A stretch of 64,000 bases of DNA, taken from positions 620,001 to 684,000 of the forward strand of contig NZ_CP109327.1 in NCBI RefSeq assembly GCF_035918155.1. Reading direction: 5' to 3'. Below, piece by piece: positions 27,071 through 35,543 of this stretch. Made by a program: the position numbers and the translations under genes. A model generated the notes under the pieces. It made no database searches. It saw only the letters and a program-made list of their open reading frames with translations, and was not told where the DNA came from. Origin of the DNA: Streptomyces sp. NBC_01591 (GTDB lineage Bacteria; Actinomycetota; Actinomycetes; Streptomycetales; Streptomycetaceae). Each line of letters starts with the position of its first letter. The first letter of the stretch is position 1.

Positions 27071-27706
27071 TCAGCTGCTGGGGCGGGCGAGCCACTCGGA
27101 GGCGGCGCTCAGCATCAGCCGTACGCCGACCTTCAGCGTGGGTTCGGCGAGCGGCGCGAACCCGGGCGAGTGGTTGCCGGGTATGTCCGCCGGAAGGCCT
27201 TCTTCGGCCAGATCCTCCGGCCGGAACCCGGCGAACAGGGCAGGGTCCAGCGCGCCGAAGTGCCAGAACACCGACGGGACGCCCAGCGCCGTGCCGAAGG
27301 TGCCGAAGTCCTCGCTGCCGGTGAGCGGCTGCGGCAGCGTGAAGGCTCGCTCGGGCCCCACGACCCGGGCCATCGCCGCAAGCACCGTGTCGGTGGCCGC
27401 GGGTTCGTTGACCGTCACCGGGAAGCTGTGCAGGTCGGTGATCTCCGGCTCGCGCGGCGCGGCGGACGCCGTGGCCTCGGCCCGGATGATCTGTTTCACC
27501 GCGGCGACGGTCTTCTCCTGCACCGCCGGGTTGGCGCTGCGGATATTAATCTTCAGCTCGGCGGTCTCCGGGATGATGTTCTCCTTCGCCCCGGCGTGTA
27601 TCGAGCCCACGGTGACCACAGCCATCTGGGTCGCGCCGACCTCCCGGGAGACCACCGCCTGCAACCGCATGATGATCGCGGCGGCCATCACCACCGGATC
27701 CATGCA
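27071..27706 (-). pseudogene. C-terminal half of an M20-family amidohydrolase
   Basis: Similarity begins abruptly at MDPVVMAAAIIMRLQAVVSR and continues through VGSIHAGAKENIIPETAELK and LTGSEDFGTFGTALGVPSVF to the end. This covers the dimerisation domain and the late metal ligand, but the first 200 residues with the HxD and EE motifs are missing. An upstream ATG gives a frame of 239 residues whose first 30 residues are not M20-like. Without the metal ligands it cannot be an active hydrolase. The break lies next to the NB-ARC gene. Confidence 0.8.
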
Positions 27707-27884
27707 CGGCACTGGCTGGTGGGGCGGGTCAGTTCGCGCCGGCGCCGGACCAGGTGCTCGGTGCGCCCGCGCGCAGTCATGTGGCATCACCTGTTGGTGA
27801 TCCTCGTCCAGTCCGGCCGATCCAACCGCTCACGCCCTGTGCGCGGGGGTTCCTCGCTAGCATCGGCGGCCAGGGGGTGGGGCG

Positions 27885-30800
27885 ATGCGACGCGTCGTGA
27901 GGACGGCGACCTTATGCCTGGCGGGGGCGTTGACGGCCGCAGTGGCGGTACTGGCCTCGCTCGCGGCCAACGCTGCGACGTCCCAAGCCCGTTGGCCAGG
28001 TCTCCTCGATACCCTCCGGACCGACCCGTGGCCCTGGGTGGGCGTGTTGGGTGTCATGGCGATGGCGCTGGCTGCGGTCGCGGCCTTCGGTGGCAGGCCC
28101 ACGGTTGACGAGGACCCGCCGCCGCCCGCCGCCCCCGCCGTCCCGGCCTGGGTGGTGGATCGCGAGGAGAGCCGCCGTGCCGTGGCCGCCGTCTGCGCCC
28201 CCGAAGCCGCGGACGTGGGCATCACCACATCCCTCGAAGGCGCGGGCGGCTTCGGCAAGAGCACCCTCGCCACCCTGGTCTGCTCAAATCGTCAGGTGCG
28301 GCGCCGGTTTCGGAACCGCGTCTACACGGTGACTGTCGGCAGGGACGTCCGGGGGCGAGCGGCCATCGCCGCCAAGGTCGCGGAGGCCACCGCCTTCATC
28401 ACCGGTGACACCACCGCCTTCGACGACCCCGACCGGGCCGGTGACCATCTGTGGCGGCTCCTGTCCAGGCGGCCGCGGACCCTGCTCGTCCTGGACGACG
28501 TGTGGGAGCCGGATCAGCTCGCACCGTTTCTGCGGAGCGGCCGGAACTGCGTGCGCCTGGTGACCACTCGGGTCCCAGCCGTCCTGCCGCCGGGCTCGGC
28601 GCGCGTACGGGTGGACGAGATGTCCCCGGAACAGGCCCGGGCCGTTCTCACCTGGGAGCTGCCCGGCCTGCCGGAGGACCTCGTCGCCGGGCTGCTGCGC
28701 GCCACGGGCCGGTGGGCACTGTTGCTGCGGCTGACAAACCGCCTCATCGCACGCCTGATCGCCACAGGAGCCGATCCGGTGGCGGCCGCCCGGCATGCCC
28801 TGGAGGGACTGCGAACCCAGGGGCCCGCGCTGGGGGAGCCTCCGGCCGAGCCACTCGACCTCGATGACCCGGCCCGCCGATCACGTGCTGTCCGGGCGAC
28901 CGTCGAAGCCGGCATCACCCTGCTCCCGGAGGGGGGCGCCCGCCGACTGGCCGAGCTGTCCGTGTTCATCGAGGACGAGTCCATCCCGGTGCCCCTGGTC
29001 GTCCGGCTCTGGCAGGCCACGGCCGGCCTGGCCGAGTTGCCGGCGCGCGAGCTGTGCGCACTGTTGGACCGTCTCTCCCTGGTCACCCTCAGCCCAGTGA
29101 ACGGAGGGCGGATCGTCCTCCACGACGTGCTCCGTGACTATCTGCGCAGCGAATTGGGCCAGGTCGATCTGCGCCGCCTCCACGCCGTCCTGATAGACGC
29201 CACGCTCCCGGACGACCTGCAGTCCGTCCAGGACGGGTACCTGCTCGACCACGCGGTCGAGCACCTGCTGGCCGCCGGCCAGGACAGCCGGGCCGAACGG
29301 CTCGCGGGGGACCTCGGCTGGGTGGAGGCGCGGCTGCACCAGCGCGGCCCCGCCGCCCCGTCGAGCGACCTCGCCCGCATCCCCACCCCCACCGCCGCCG
29401 CCCTGGCCCGCGACCTCACCCGCGCCGCCCCTCTGCTCGCCCCTCTGGATTCCCCGCAGATGCTCGCCTCGGTGCTGCACGGCCGGCTCGCCCAACTGCC
29501 CCACTGGGACCACCAGATCGCGGCCCGCTGGGCGGCGGACATCGGCCTCCGGCCGCAGCTCGTCCCTCATTGGCCGCTCCCGGACCTCCCGGACCCGCAC
29601 CTGCTGCAGACGCTCGCCCAGCCGGGCAATCCGCTGCTCTCAGTGGCGATCGATCCGGCCGGGACCTGGGTGGCGACCGGCGACGCCGCCGGCGAGGTGG
29701 TGATCCGTGACGCATCCACTCACGCGGTACTGGCACGGGAGTTCATCGACGCCGGCCGCATCGGCGCCCTGGTACCCCACCCGGACGACGGTTCGCTGAC
29801 GGTCGTCGCCGGTTTCGCCGTTCTCAGTGTCGACCCGCGGGGCGGACGCCCTGCCGAGGTCCTCTTCGTCTGCCCCGAGGAAGCGCGGCATGTGGTGGTC
29901 GCACCACAGGGGCACTGGTACGCGGTGACCGACGGGCGCGGGCACATACACATCGGCGACAGGTCGTCGATCGCCTACCTGCACCATCCCTTCCAAGTCG
30001 CTGCGCACCGTAGCGGACGCCGGCCACTGGCCGTCTCACCCGACAGCCGTCTCCTCGCAGTGGCCTGCCGAGACGGCTGGGTACGGGTGTGGGACACGGT
30101 CACACACACGCAAACGGTGCAGGTGTGCCTGTCCTTGGACCCCGCGCGCATCATCGCCTTCTCCGCAGACGGCGCCTTCCTGGTCATCGCCGACTCGTCG
30201 GGCTGGATCCGACGCTACGACCTCACCGGTCACAGTGCGCCACAGGAGCCCCGCCTGCGGGAGACCGAGCTGCTCACCACCAGGGCCGACAGGGGCGAGG
30301 CACTGACCGTAGCGCCCTCCGGCAACTGGTATGCCACGGGCAGCAGCAACGGGCTCGTGCGCCTGTGGCGGCTCTCCGACAGACGCGCCTTCGCCGTTCT
30401 GCGGGGACACGCCGGAGCCATCACCTCGCTGGTGGCCGCCCCCGACGGCTCCTGGCTCGCCGGCACCGGGCGGGACGGCACCGTCCGGCTGTGGGAAGTC
30501 CCGCCCGAGCCCTCGGTGGCGGAACCCAACGAACCGAGCGGGGCCGTGGCTGCCGTCGGGTACGCGCACGACGGCGCACGCCTGGCCACCGCCAGGCTCG
30601 ACACCACGGTACGGATCCACGAGACGGTGAACGGCACCGAGGCTCAGCTGCTCAGCGGCCTGCGGTCTCCCGGACGCTCGCTGGCGTGGGCACCCGACGG
30701 CTCCTGGCTGGCGGCCTCGGCGGAGGGTGAGTACGCAGTGGTCTGGGACCCCGCCGACGGGGCCGTCCTGACCACGATCAGAAACCGCCCGGACGGCCTC

Positions 30801-31409
30801 GACGCCCTGGCGGCCGCCCCGGACGGCTCCTGGCTGGTCGGCGCGGGACCGGACGGCGTCCCACGGCTGTGGGACCCCCGGTCGGGCCGGCTGTTGGGCG
30901 AGCTGTCCGGTGCAGGACCCGCCCGCTCGATTGCGGTCTTCCCCGACGGAACGAGAATCGCAACCGCCGGGGACGAAGGCGTGGTGACCGTCTGGGACCT
31001 TGCCACCCGCACCCCGGTCACCCGGCTGACCGGCGGATCCGGAGCGGTGGTGGCCCTGTCGGTCGCACCGGACGGGCGTTGGCTGTTCGGCGCGGGCGAA
31101 GACGGCACGGTGCGCCTCTGGAACCCGCGATCCGGGGCCTACCGGGCGCTGGAGACCGGCGACGGCCGACCGGTCCGCTCGGTGGCGACCTCTCCGGACG
31201 GGCGGTGGATCGCCTCCGCGGGAGCGGACGCCACCGTCCGTGTCTGGGACCGCGCGAGCGGACACCTGGTGGCAGCCCAGCGCACCGAAGCCCCGCTGCG
31301 GTCCTGCAGCTGGCGGCCGGACGGCCGGTTCCTGGCGGTCGGCGGGGAAAGAGGCCTGTACGTCTACGATTTCCGGCCTGCTCGGTCCGGCAACGGCCCG
31401 AATCCCTAA
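27885..31409 (+). CDS. Membrane-anchored NB-ARC STAND NTPase with WD40 propellers
   Basis: 1174 residues. Two hydrophobic helices at about 7-30 and 49-68 come first, then a Pro-rich linker. The NB-ARC ATPase has a P-loop GAGGFGKST (119-127), Walker B LLVLDDVW (200-207), a sensor strand CVRLVTTRV (222-230) and an MHD-like LHD (412-414). A helical arm leads to about fourteen WD40 repeats (roughly 580-1160), enough for two seven-bladed propellers (for example VAPDGSWLAGTGRDGTVRLW-type blades). STAND proteins are signal-activated oligomeric switches. No classical effector domain precedes the NTPase, so the membrane helices may be the output module. Codon 10 is TTA (27912-27914), a bldA-dependence mark in Streptomyces. 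Confidence 0.9.
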   Translation: MRRVVRTATLCLAGALTAAVAVLASLAANAATSQARWPGLLDTLRTDPWPWVGVLGVMAMALAAVAAFGGRPTVDEDPPPPAAPAVPAWVVDREESRRAVAAVCAPEAADVGITTSLEGAGGFGKSTLATLVCSNRQVRRRFRNRVYTVTVGRDVRGRAAIAAKVAEATAFITGDTTAFDDPDRAGDHLWRLLSRRPRTLLVLDDVWEPDQLAPFLRSGRNCVRLVTTRVPAVLPPGSARVRVDEMSPEQARAVLTWELPGLPEDLVAGLLRATGRWALLLRLTNRLIARLIATGADPVAAARHALEGLRTQGPALGEPPAEPLDLDDPARRSRAVRATVEAGITLLPEGGARRLAELSVFIEDESIPVPLVVRLWQATAGLAELPARELCALLDRLSLVTLSPVNGGRIVLHDVLRDYLRSELGQVDLRRLHAVLIDATLPDDLQSVQDGYLLDHAVEHLLAAGQDSRAERLAGDLGWVEARLHQRGPAAPSSDLARIPTPTAAALARDLTRAAPLLAPLDSPQMLASVLHGRLAQLPHWDHQIAARWAADIGLRPQLVPHWPLPDLPDPHLLQTLAQPGNPLLSVAIDPAGTWVATGDAAGEVVIRDASTHAVLAREFIDAGRIGALVPHPDDGSLTVVAGFAVLSVDPRGGRPAEVLFVCPEEARHVVVAPQGHWYAVTDGRGHIHIGDRSSIAYLHHPFQVAAHRSGRRPLAVSPDSRLLAVACRDGWVRVWDTVTHTQTVQVCLSLDPARIIAFSADGAFLVIADSSGWIRRYDLTGHSAPQEPRLRETELLTTRADRGEALTVAPSGNWYATGSSNGLVRLWRLSDRRAFAVLRGHAGAITSLVAAPDGSWLAGTGRDGTVRLWEVPPEPSVAEPNEPSGAVAAVGYAHDGARLATARLDTTVRIHETVNGTEAQLLSGLRSPGRSLAWAPDGSWLAASAEGEYAVVWDPADGAVLTTIRNRPDGLDALAAAPDGSWLVGAGPDGVPRLWDPRSGRLLGELSGAGPARSIAVFPDGTRIATAGDEGVVTVWDLATRTPVTRLTGGSGAVVALSVAPDGRWLFGAGEDGTVRLWNPRSGAYRALETGDGRPVRSVATSPDGRWIASAGADATVRVWDRASGHLVAAQRTEAPLRSCSWRPDGRFLAVGGERGLYVYDFRPARSGNGPNP

Positions 31410-31856
31410 TGGGTGGGCCGGGTCCTGGTCCGCCGCCGGCTTCGGGGGTAAGGGCTGCGGCACGGTCCGTCTGTAGGCGTCGAAGACCCCCGGGCTGTTG
31501 GCGGCACGAGACTGTACGGAGCGACCAAGCTCCTGGTAGACGGATTTTCGACCAGGAACACCCGTGCCACCAGGCGCACTCTGCCGTCCTGGGGAGCAAC
31601 GGTTCCGGTCAGCTGGGCGACGGCCCGGTGTCCAGCCGCAACGCCCCTGCCGAGGTCGTCAAGCTCTCCGAGGCCACCGACACATCGCCCCGGACGCTCC
31701 CATCGACGAGGAGTAGCAGCACGGCGGAGACACGAGAAATTCGCCTCAGACAAGGCGCTTCGCCCTGTGCTCCTGATGCCTCTTCGCCCCGATGGCGATC
31801 CGCCTAATTTCCGTACCTGGTTCGATTCTGGCCCGAGTCTGGTTATTTTTTTCCGC
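31410..31856. other. Spacer downstream of NB-ARC gene
   Basis: About 450 bases. Apart from a short RCC1-like relic near 31590 there is no supported gene. The AT-rich stretch ending TTATTTTTTTCCGC just before 31857 is probably the promoter/leader of the TetR gene. Confidence 0.5.
31590..31690 (+). pseudogene. RCC1-repeat remnant
   Basis: One plus-strand stretch reads LGSNGSGQLGDGPVSSRNAP followed by AEVVKLSEA, which matches one RCC1 blade (WGxNxxGQLGDGTxxxRxxPxxV). It has no start, no neighbouring blades and no continuing frame. This is a relic at best. Confidence 0.35.
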
Positions 31857-32477
31857 ATGGCAGGGCTTCGCGAGCGCAAGAAGGAACAGACGAGGCAGCG
31901 GATCACCGCTGTGGCATGGCAGTTGTTCGCCGAGCGCGGCTTCGATGACGTGACGGTCAATGAAATCGCCGAGGCCGCCGAAGTCGCCAAGGCCACCCTC
32001 TTCATGTACTTCCCCAGCAAGGAGTCGCTCGCGCTGCAGGGCGTGGGGCAGGAGAACCTGGCCGAGATCGTCGCCCGGCGGCCGGCAGGGCACTCCCCGC
32101 TCCAGGCGCTGCGGGCCCACTACAAGGCGTTCGTGGCCGGGCAGATGGCAGCGACGGACCGGGGCGAAGTGCTCGCCCAGATGCGCGTGATCTCCGACAG
32201 CCCCGCGCTCAGCGGAGCCGCGAACGCCCTGATCCACCAGCAACGCCGGGCGCTCGCCGACGTACTGACGGAGGAGTACGGCGAGACGGCGGCCGCCCTG
32301 GTGGCGGCTCAAATCGCGGCGACCACGCTCACCCTCCGGGAGTCCTACTTCCAGCTCATGACCGACGGCGCATCGCCACAGAACGCGGTCCGCTCCCTGG
32401 CCGAGGACACCGAGCTCGCCTTCGCCCTGCTGGAACACGGCATCGGCCGGCTGAAGCACCACCTGAAGGGACAGTGA
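31857..32477 (+). CDS. TetR family regulator
   Basis: The N-terminus is a clear TetR domain: LRERKKEQTRQRITAVAWQL, then FDDVTVNEIAEAAEVAKATL and FMYFPSKESLALQ. ATG 31857 gives MAGLRERKK, a standard start, so the open frame upstream is ignored. The C-terminal domain is helical with no known ligand signature. The stop is one base from the GTG of the next gene, so the two are co-transcribed and probably translationally coupled. It may repress its own operon. Confidence 0.9.
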   Translation: MAGLRERKKEQTRQRITAVAWQLFAERGFDDVTVNEIAEAAEVAKATLFMYFPSKESLALQGVGQENLAEIVARRPAGHSPLQALRAHYKAFVAGQMAATDRGEVLAQMRVISDSPALSGAANALIHQQRRALADVLTEEYGETAAALVAAQIAATTLTLRESYFQLMTDGASPQNAVRSLAEDTELAFALLEHGIGRLKHHLKGQ

Positions 32478-32478
32478 C

Positions 32479-33420
32479 GTGCGCGCACGGGGCATCAACT
32501 ACGACACCGGGTTTCTCCCGGGCCAGGACCTCTCCCGCAAGACCTTCACCCACGAAACGGTCCAGCATGACATGGCGGTGATGTCCGACGAGCTGCACTG
32601 CGATGCCGTACGCGTCTCCGGCCGTGATCCCGAACGGCTGAGCATCGCCGCCCGCTGTGCGGCGGCCGTCGGCCTCGAGGTGTGGTTCGCCCCGTTCCCC
32701 GTCGACCTTTCCGCCGACTTGCTGCTGCCGTTCTTCGCCGACTGTGCCCGCCGGGCCGAAGCCGTACGACTGAGCGGTGCCGAAGTGGTGTTCGTCGCGG
32801 GCTGCGAGATGAGCGCGTTCTGCGATGGCTTCATCCCGGGTGAAACCTACGGCGACCGCCTGCGGGCCATGGCTGAGGCCGACATGGAGTGGTGGAACGG
32901 CCTTGGCCCGGTGCAGGAACGTCTCAACGACTTCCTGGCGCAAGCCGCCAAAACGGTACGTGCACACTTCGGCGGGCGCATCACGTACGCCTCGGCTCCC
33001 TGGGAGTTCGTCGACTGGCGCCCGTTCGACCTCGTCGGCATCGATGCCTATCGCGCCGCCCACAACGCCGACACCTTCCGGTCCGAACTGCGGGGGCACC
33101 TCGCACACGGCAAGCCCGTTGCGGTGACCGAGTACGGAACCTGCGCCTACCGGGGCGCGGGCGAGCGCGGCGGCTCGGCCTGGCAGGTACCACACGATGC
33201 GGTGCCGGACGAGGATGAACAGGTTCGCTACCTCACCGAGCTGCAGGACATCTTCGAAGAGGAAGGTGTGGACACCGCACTCTGGTTCACCTTTGCCGGT
33301 TACAGCAGGCCCGGAGACGCGGACCTCGGCTCCTACGGCGTGGTCCGCATGCTCGACGAGACCCGATGGGAACCGAAGAAGGTGTTTCACGCAATGGCGG
33401 TCAGGTACCGCTGCGGCTGA
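32479..33420 (+). CDS. TIM-barrel glycosidase-like protein ('abortive infection'-annotated family)
   Basis: 313 residues from GTG 32479. The sequence looks like a (beta/alpha)8 glycoside-hydrolase fold: RGINYDTGFLPG at strand 1, GLEVWFAPFPVD, VVFVAGCEMSAFCDG with a possible acid Glu, FDLVGIDAYRAAHN, and AVTEYGTCAYRGAG with a second Glu after strand 7. Close Streptomyces relatives are, as I recall, often labelled abortive infection proteins, but nothing here shows a phage-related role. No signal peptide, so it is cytoplasmic. Coupled to the TetR gene before it. Confidence 0.7.
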   Translation: MRARGINYDTGFLPGQDLSRKTFTHETVQHDMAVMSDELHCDAVRVSGRDPERLSIAARCAAAVGLEVWFAPFPVDLSADLLLPFFADCARRAEAVRLSGAEVVFVAGCEMSAFCDGFIPGETYGDRLRAMAEADMEWWNGLGPVQERLNDFLAQAAKTVRAHFGGRITYASAPWEFVDWRPFDLVGIDAYRAAHNADTFRSELRGHLAHGKPVAVTEYGTCAYRGAGERGGSAWQVPHDAVPDEDEQVRYLTELQDIFEEEGVDTALWFTFAGYSRPGDADLGSYGVVRMLDETRWEPKKVFHAMAVRYRCG

Positions 33421-33439
33421 ATCGAACTCGCTGCCTCCC

Positions 33440-34099
33440 TACGGCAGTTACGAGCGGGAAGAGGACTCACCCATCCCGGCTGCACGACTGTTCGTCCTAC
33501 AGCCCGGCGACCCTGTCCCGAGTCCTGAACGGACAGGCGCTCCCGGCCTCCGAGCTGCGGGAGCCTGCGGCACACCGCGGGACGAGTGGGCCCGGGTGCG
33601 TCACCTGCGGCGGGCCGCCACGGTGGACGCGGTCGCGCGGCAGCAGACCCCCTCCGCCCCGAGAGCGCCATCCGCTCCGTTTCCCCACCAGACCCCCGGC
33701 GGGGTGCAACGCAGGGTGGAGGAGCTGTACAGCGCTGCGGGCGCGCCCAGCCCGCGCCGCCTTGAGAAACTGTCCGGCGTCTCCCGGTCGCCCCTGCACC
33801 GCACTCTCCAGGGGAGCTTCCCGAGGAGCGCGCCCGTCCAGGCGGTGGAGACCGCGGATGCGCTGCTCTCCCCCGTCGAGCCCGCCATGCGCAAGACCTT
33901 CAGCGGCCTTGTCCCGGTGATCACCGCGTTCAACGCGTACCACAACCCGGCCGTGCGGCTCGCCGGCAGCGAACTGACGGTGGACGACGGCTTCGTGCGC
34001 CTGATGCGCGAGTTGCAGGACACCGTGCACGAAGCCCTCGGCCTCCTGAACTTCGGCACCGAACCCGAGTGGCGGGCCTTCCGGGCGTGGTCGCCCTGA
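33440..34099 (+). pseudogene. Frameshifted helix-turn-helix protein
   Basis: One plus-strand frame carries YSPATLSRVLNGQALPASEL, the recognition-helix region of a Streptomyces XRE protein. Its natural continuation CGTPRDEWARVRHLRRAA lies in a second frame from about 33570, which then runs through a second HTH-like stretch (RRLEKLSGVSRSPLHRTLQG) and a helical C-terminus (TVDDGFVRLMRELQDTVHEA) to the stop at 34097-34099. No intact start joins them. Either the gene is broken or a shorter protein starts internally. Confidence 0.5.
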
Positions 34100-34206
34100 T
34101 GACGGATCCGTGGCCGGCCGCTTACGGCTCGGCGGAGTTCCTCCGGGCCTGGGCAGAACAGCCTGGCGACCGGCTTCTCAAGTAGCCGGTCGCTGTACCG
34201 ATCGGC

Positions 34207-34352
34207 TCAGCCCGCGAGCATTACCCGCTTGCTTAGCAGCTTGAAGCCGGCGCGTCCGTACATCCGCCTCTTGATCACTTTGATGCGGCTGACGTGGCCC
34301 TCGACGACACCTGAGCTCCAGGGCAGGGTCGGTCCGGCGGTGACGGCTGCGA
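34207..34352 (-). mobile_element. ISL3-family transposase C-terminal remnant
   Basis: Minus-strand sequence reads SSGVVEGHVSRIKVIKRRMY, GRAGFKLLSKRVMLAG and stops at 34207. That is the highly conserved end of ISL3 transposases (SSGxVEGxxxRxKxxKRxxxGRAxFxLLRxR). Only about 48 codons survive and no terminal repeats are visible. Confidence 0.8.
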
Positions 34353-34573
34353 GTGTGGGTACCGGTCAGTCTTGTCGGCCCGTAACGGCGTGACCTGCGG
34401 ATTTGGCCGGGTGTCTCGACGATGTGCCGGTGGTTTTGTCCAACCGATCTATCTAAGTCCTCAAGCCGGGGAAGCCGCTGGTCTGGTTCCGTGGGTGAGG
34501 GATCGGCGGCGCACGGGAGTGAGGATGCTGCAGAGGCTGCGTGTGCCGACGCCCGCTCTACTAAGGTGAGGGG

Positions 34574-34651
34574 TGGGCCGTGACTGGCGCTGAGGTGGAG
34601 TACCACCGGGGAGCGGTCTGACACTCTGTCGATGCCGTGCGCCTGGGCAAC
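34574..34651 (+). promoter_or_regulatory. ZTP (pfl) riboswitch
   Basis: The leader contains all the conserved pieces of the pfl motif in order: CCGTGACTGGCGC, a small hairpin GGTGG-AGTA-CCACC, ACCGGGGAGCGG, a variable linker, and the closing pseudoknot strand GCGCCTGGGCAA. This RNA senses ZTP/ZMP, the signal of 10-formyl-tetrahydrofolate shortage, and is known upstream of folD, purH and formyl-THF synthetase genes. It ends about 25 bases before the folD GTG, close enough for control of translation initiation. Confidence 0.9.
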
Positions 34652-34676
34652 TCACTGTGCGGCTCAGGAGTGGCAC

Positions 34677-35543
34677 GTGGCTCGGACACAGACAGCTCGA
34701 CTGATGGACGGCACTGGCCTTGCCCGCCGCATCATCGAAACCAGCTCTGCAACCGCTGCCGAAATTCACCGGCGCACTGGGACAGCCCCGTGTCTGGCCA
34801 CCGTCCTGGTCGGAGAAGATCCGGCCTCGGTGACCTATGTCCGGATGAAGCGCGCCCGGTGCGAGAAGGCGGGTATCGAGTCACGGCATGTGGCCCTGCC
34901 CGCTTCGGTCAGCACCAGTGGCCTGATCGAAAGAGTCACCGAACTCTCGGACGATCCCCGCGTGCACGGAATCCTGCTGCAGCATCCCGTCGGACCACAC
35001 ATCGACGAACGCGCTGCCTTCGAGGCAATCGCTCCGGATAAGGACGTCGACGGGGTGACTATGCACTCTTTCGCAGCGATGAGCTTCGGCCTACCCGGCT
35101 TCGTGTCCTGCACCCCCGGAGGAATCATGCGTCTGCTGGAGGAGTACGGCGTGGACCTTGCAGGCAAGCACGCGGTCGTGGTGGGACGCAGTCCCATCCT
35201 GGGAAGGCCCGCGGGCATGCTCCTCCTCGGGAGGAATGCCACGGTTACCTACTGCCACTCACGTACCTCCGGCCTGTCCGAGATCGCCCGGCAGGCAGAC
35301 GTCTTGGTCGCAGCCGTCGGACGACCGTGCTTCATCACCGGTGCGGACATCAAGCCCGGTGCGGTTGTGATCGACGCGGGATACAACCCGGGCAACGTCG
35401 GGGACGTGGACTTCGAGTCTGCCAGGGACCGGGCCGGTCTGATCACCCCTGTCCCCGGCGGCGTGGGGCCCATGACCATCGCCGTACTCCTTGCGCAGAC
35501 GGTCGAGGCAGCAGCACGCCAGCTCGGAGTGAGCCGATCGTAG
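34677..35543 (+). CDS. folD: Methylenetetrahydrofolate dehydrogenase/cyclohydrolase
   Basis: The 288-residue enzyme interconverts 5,10-methylene-, methenyl- and 10-formyl-tetrahydrofolate. The active-site Tyr54 and Lys58 lie in SVTYVRMKRARCEKAGI. Other family motifs are ILLQHPVGPHIDERAAF, DKDVDGVTMHS, the NADP loop VVGRSPILGRPAGMLLL and PGGVGPMTIAVLLAQT. GTG 34677 is chosen because AGGAG lies seven bases before it. The ZTP riboswitch just upstream links expression to folate/purine status. In an arm-like, pseudogene-rich region this is likely a second folD copy serving stress or secondary metabolism, which is inference. Confidence 0.93.
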   Translation: MARTQTARLMDGTGLARRIIETSSATAAEIHRRTGTAPCLATVLVGEDPASVTYVRMKRARCEKAGIESRHVALPASVSTSGLIERVTELSDDPRVHGILLQHPVGPHIDERAAFEAIAPDKDVDGVTMHSFAAMSFGLPGFVSCTPGGIMRLLEEYGVDLAGKHAVVVGRSPILGRPAGMLLLGRNATVTYCHSRTSGLSEIARQADVLVAAVGRPCFITGADIKPGAVVIDAGYNPGNVGDVDFESARDRAGLITPVPGGVGPMTIAVLLAQTVEAAARQLGVSRS

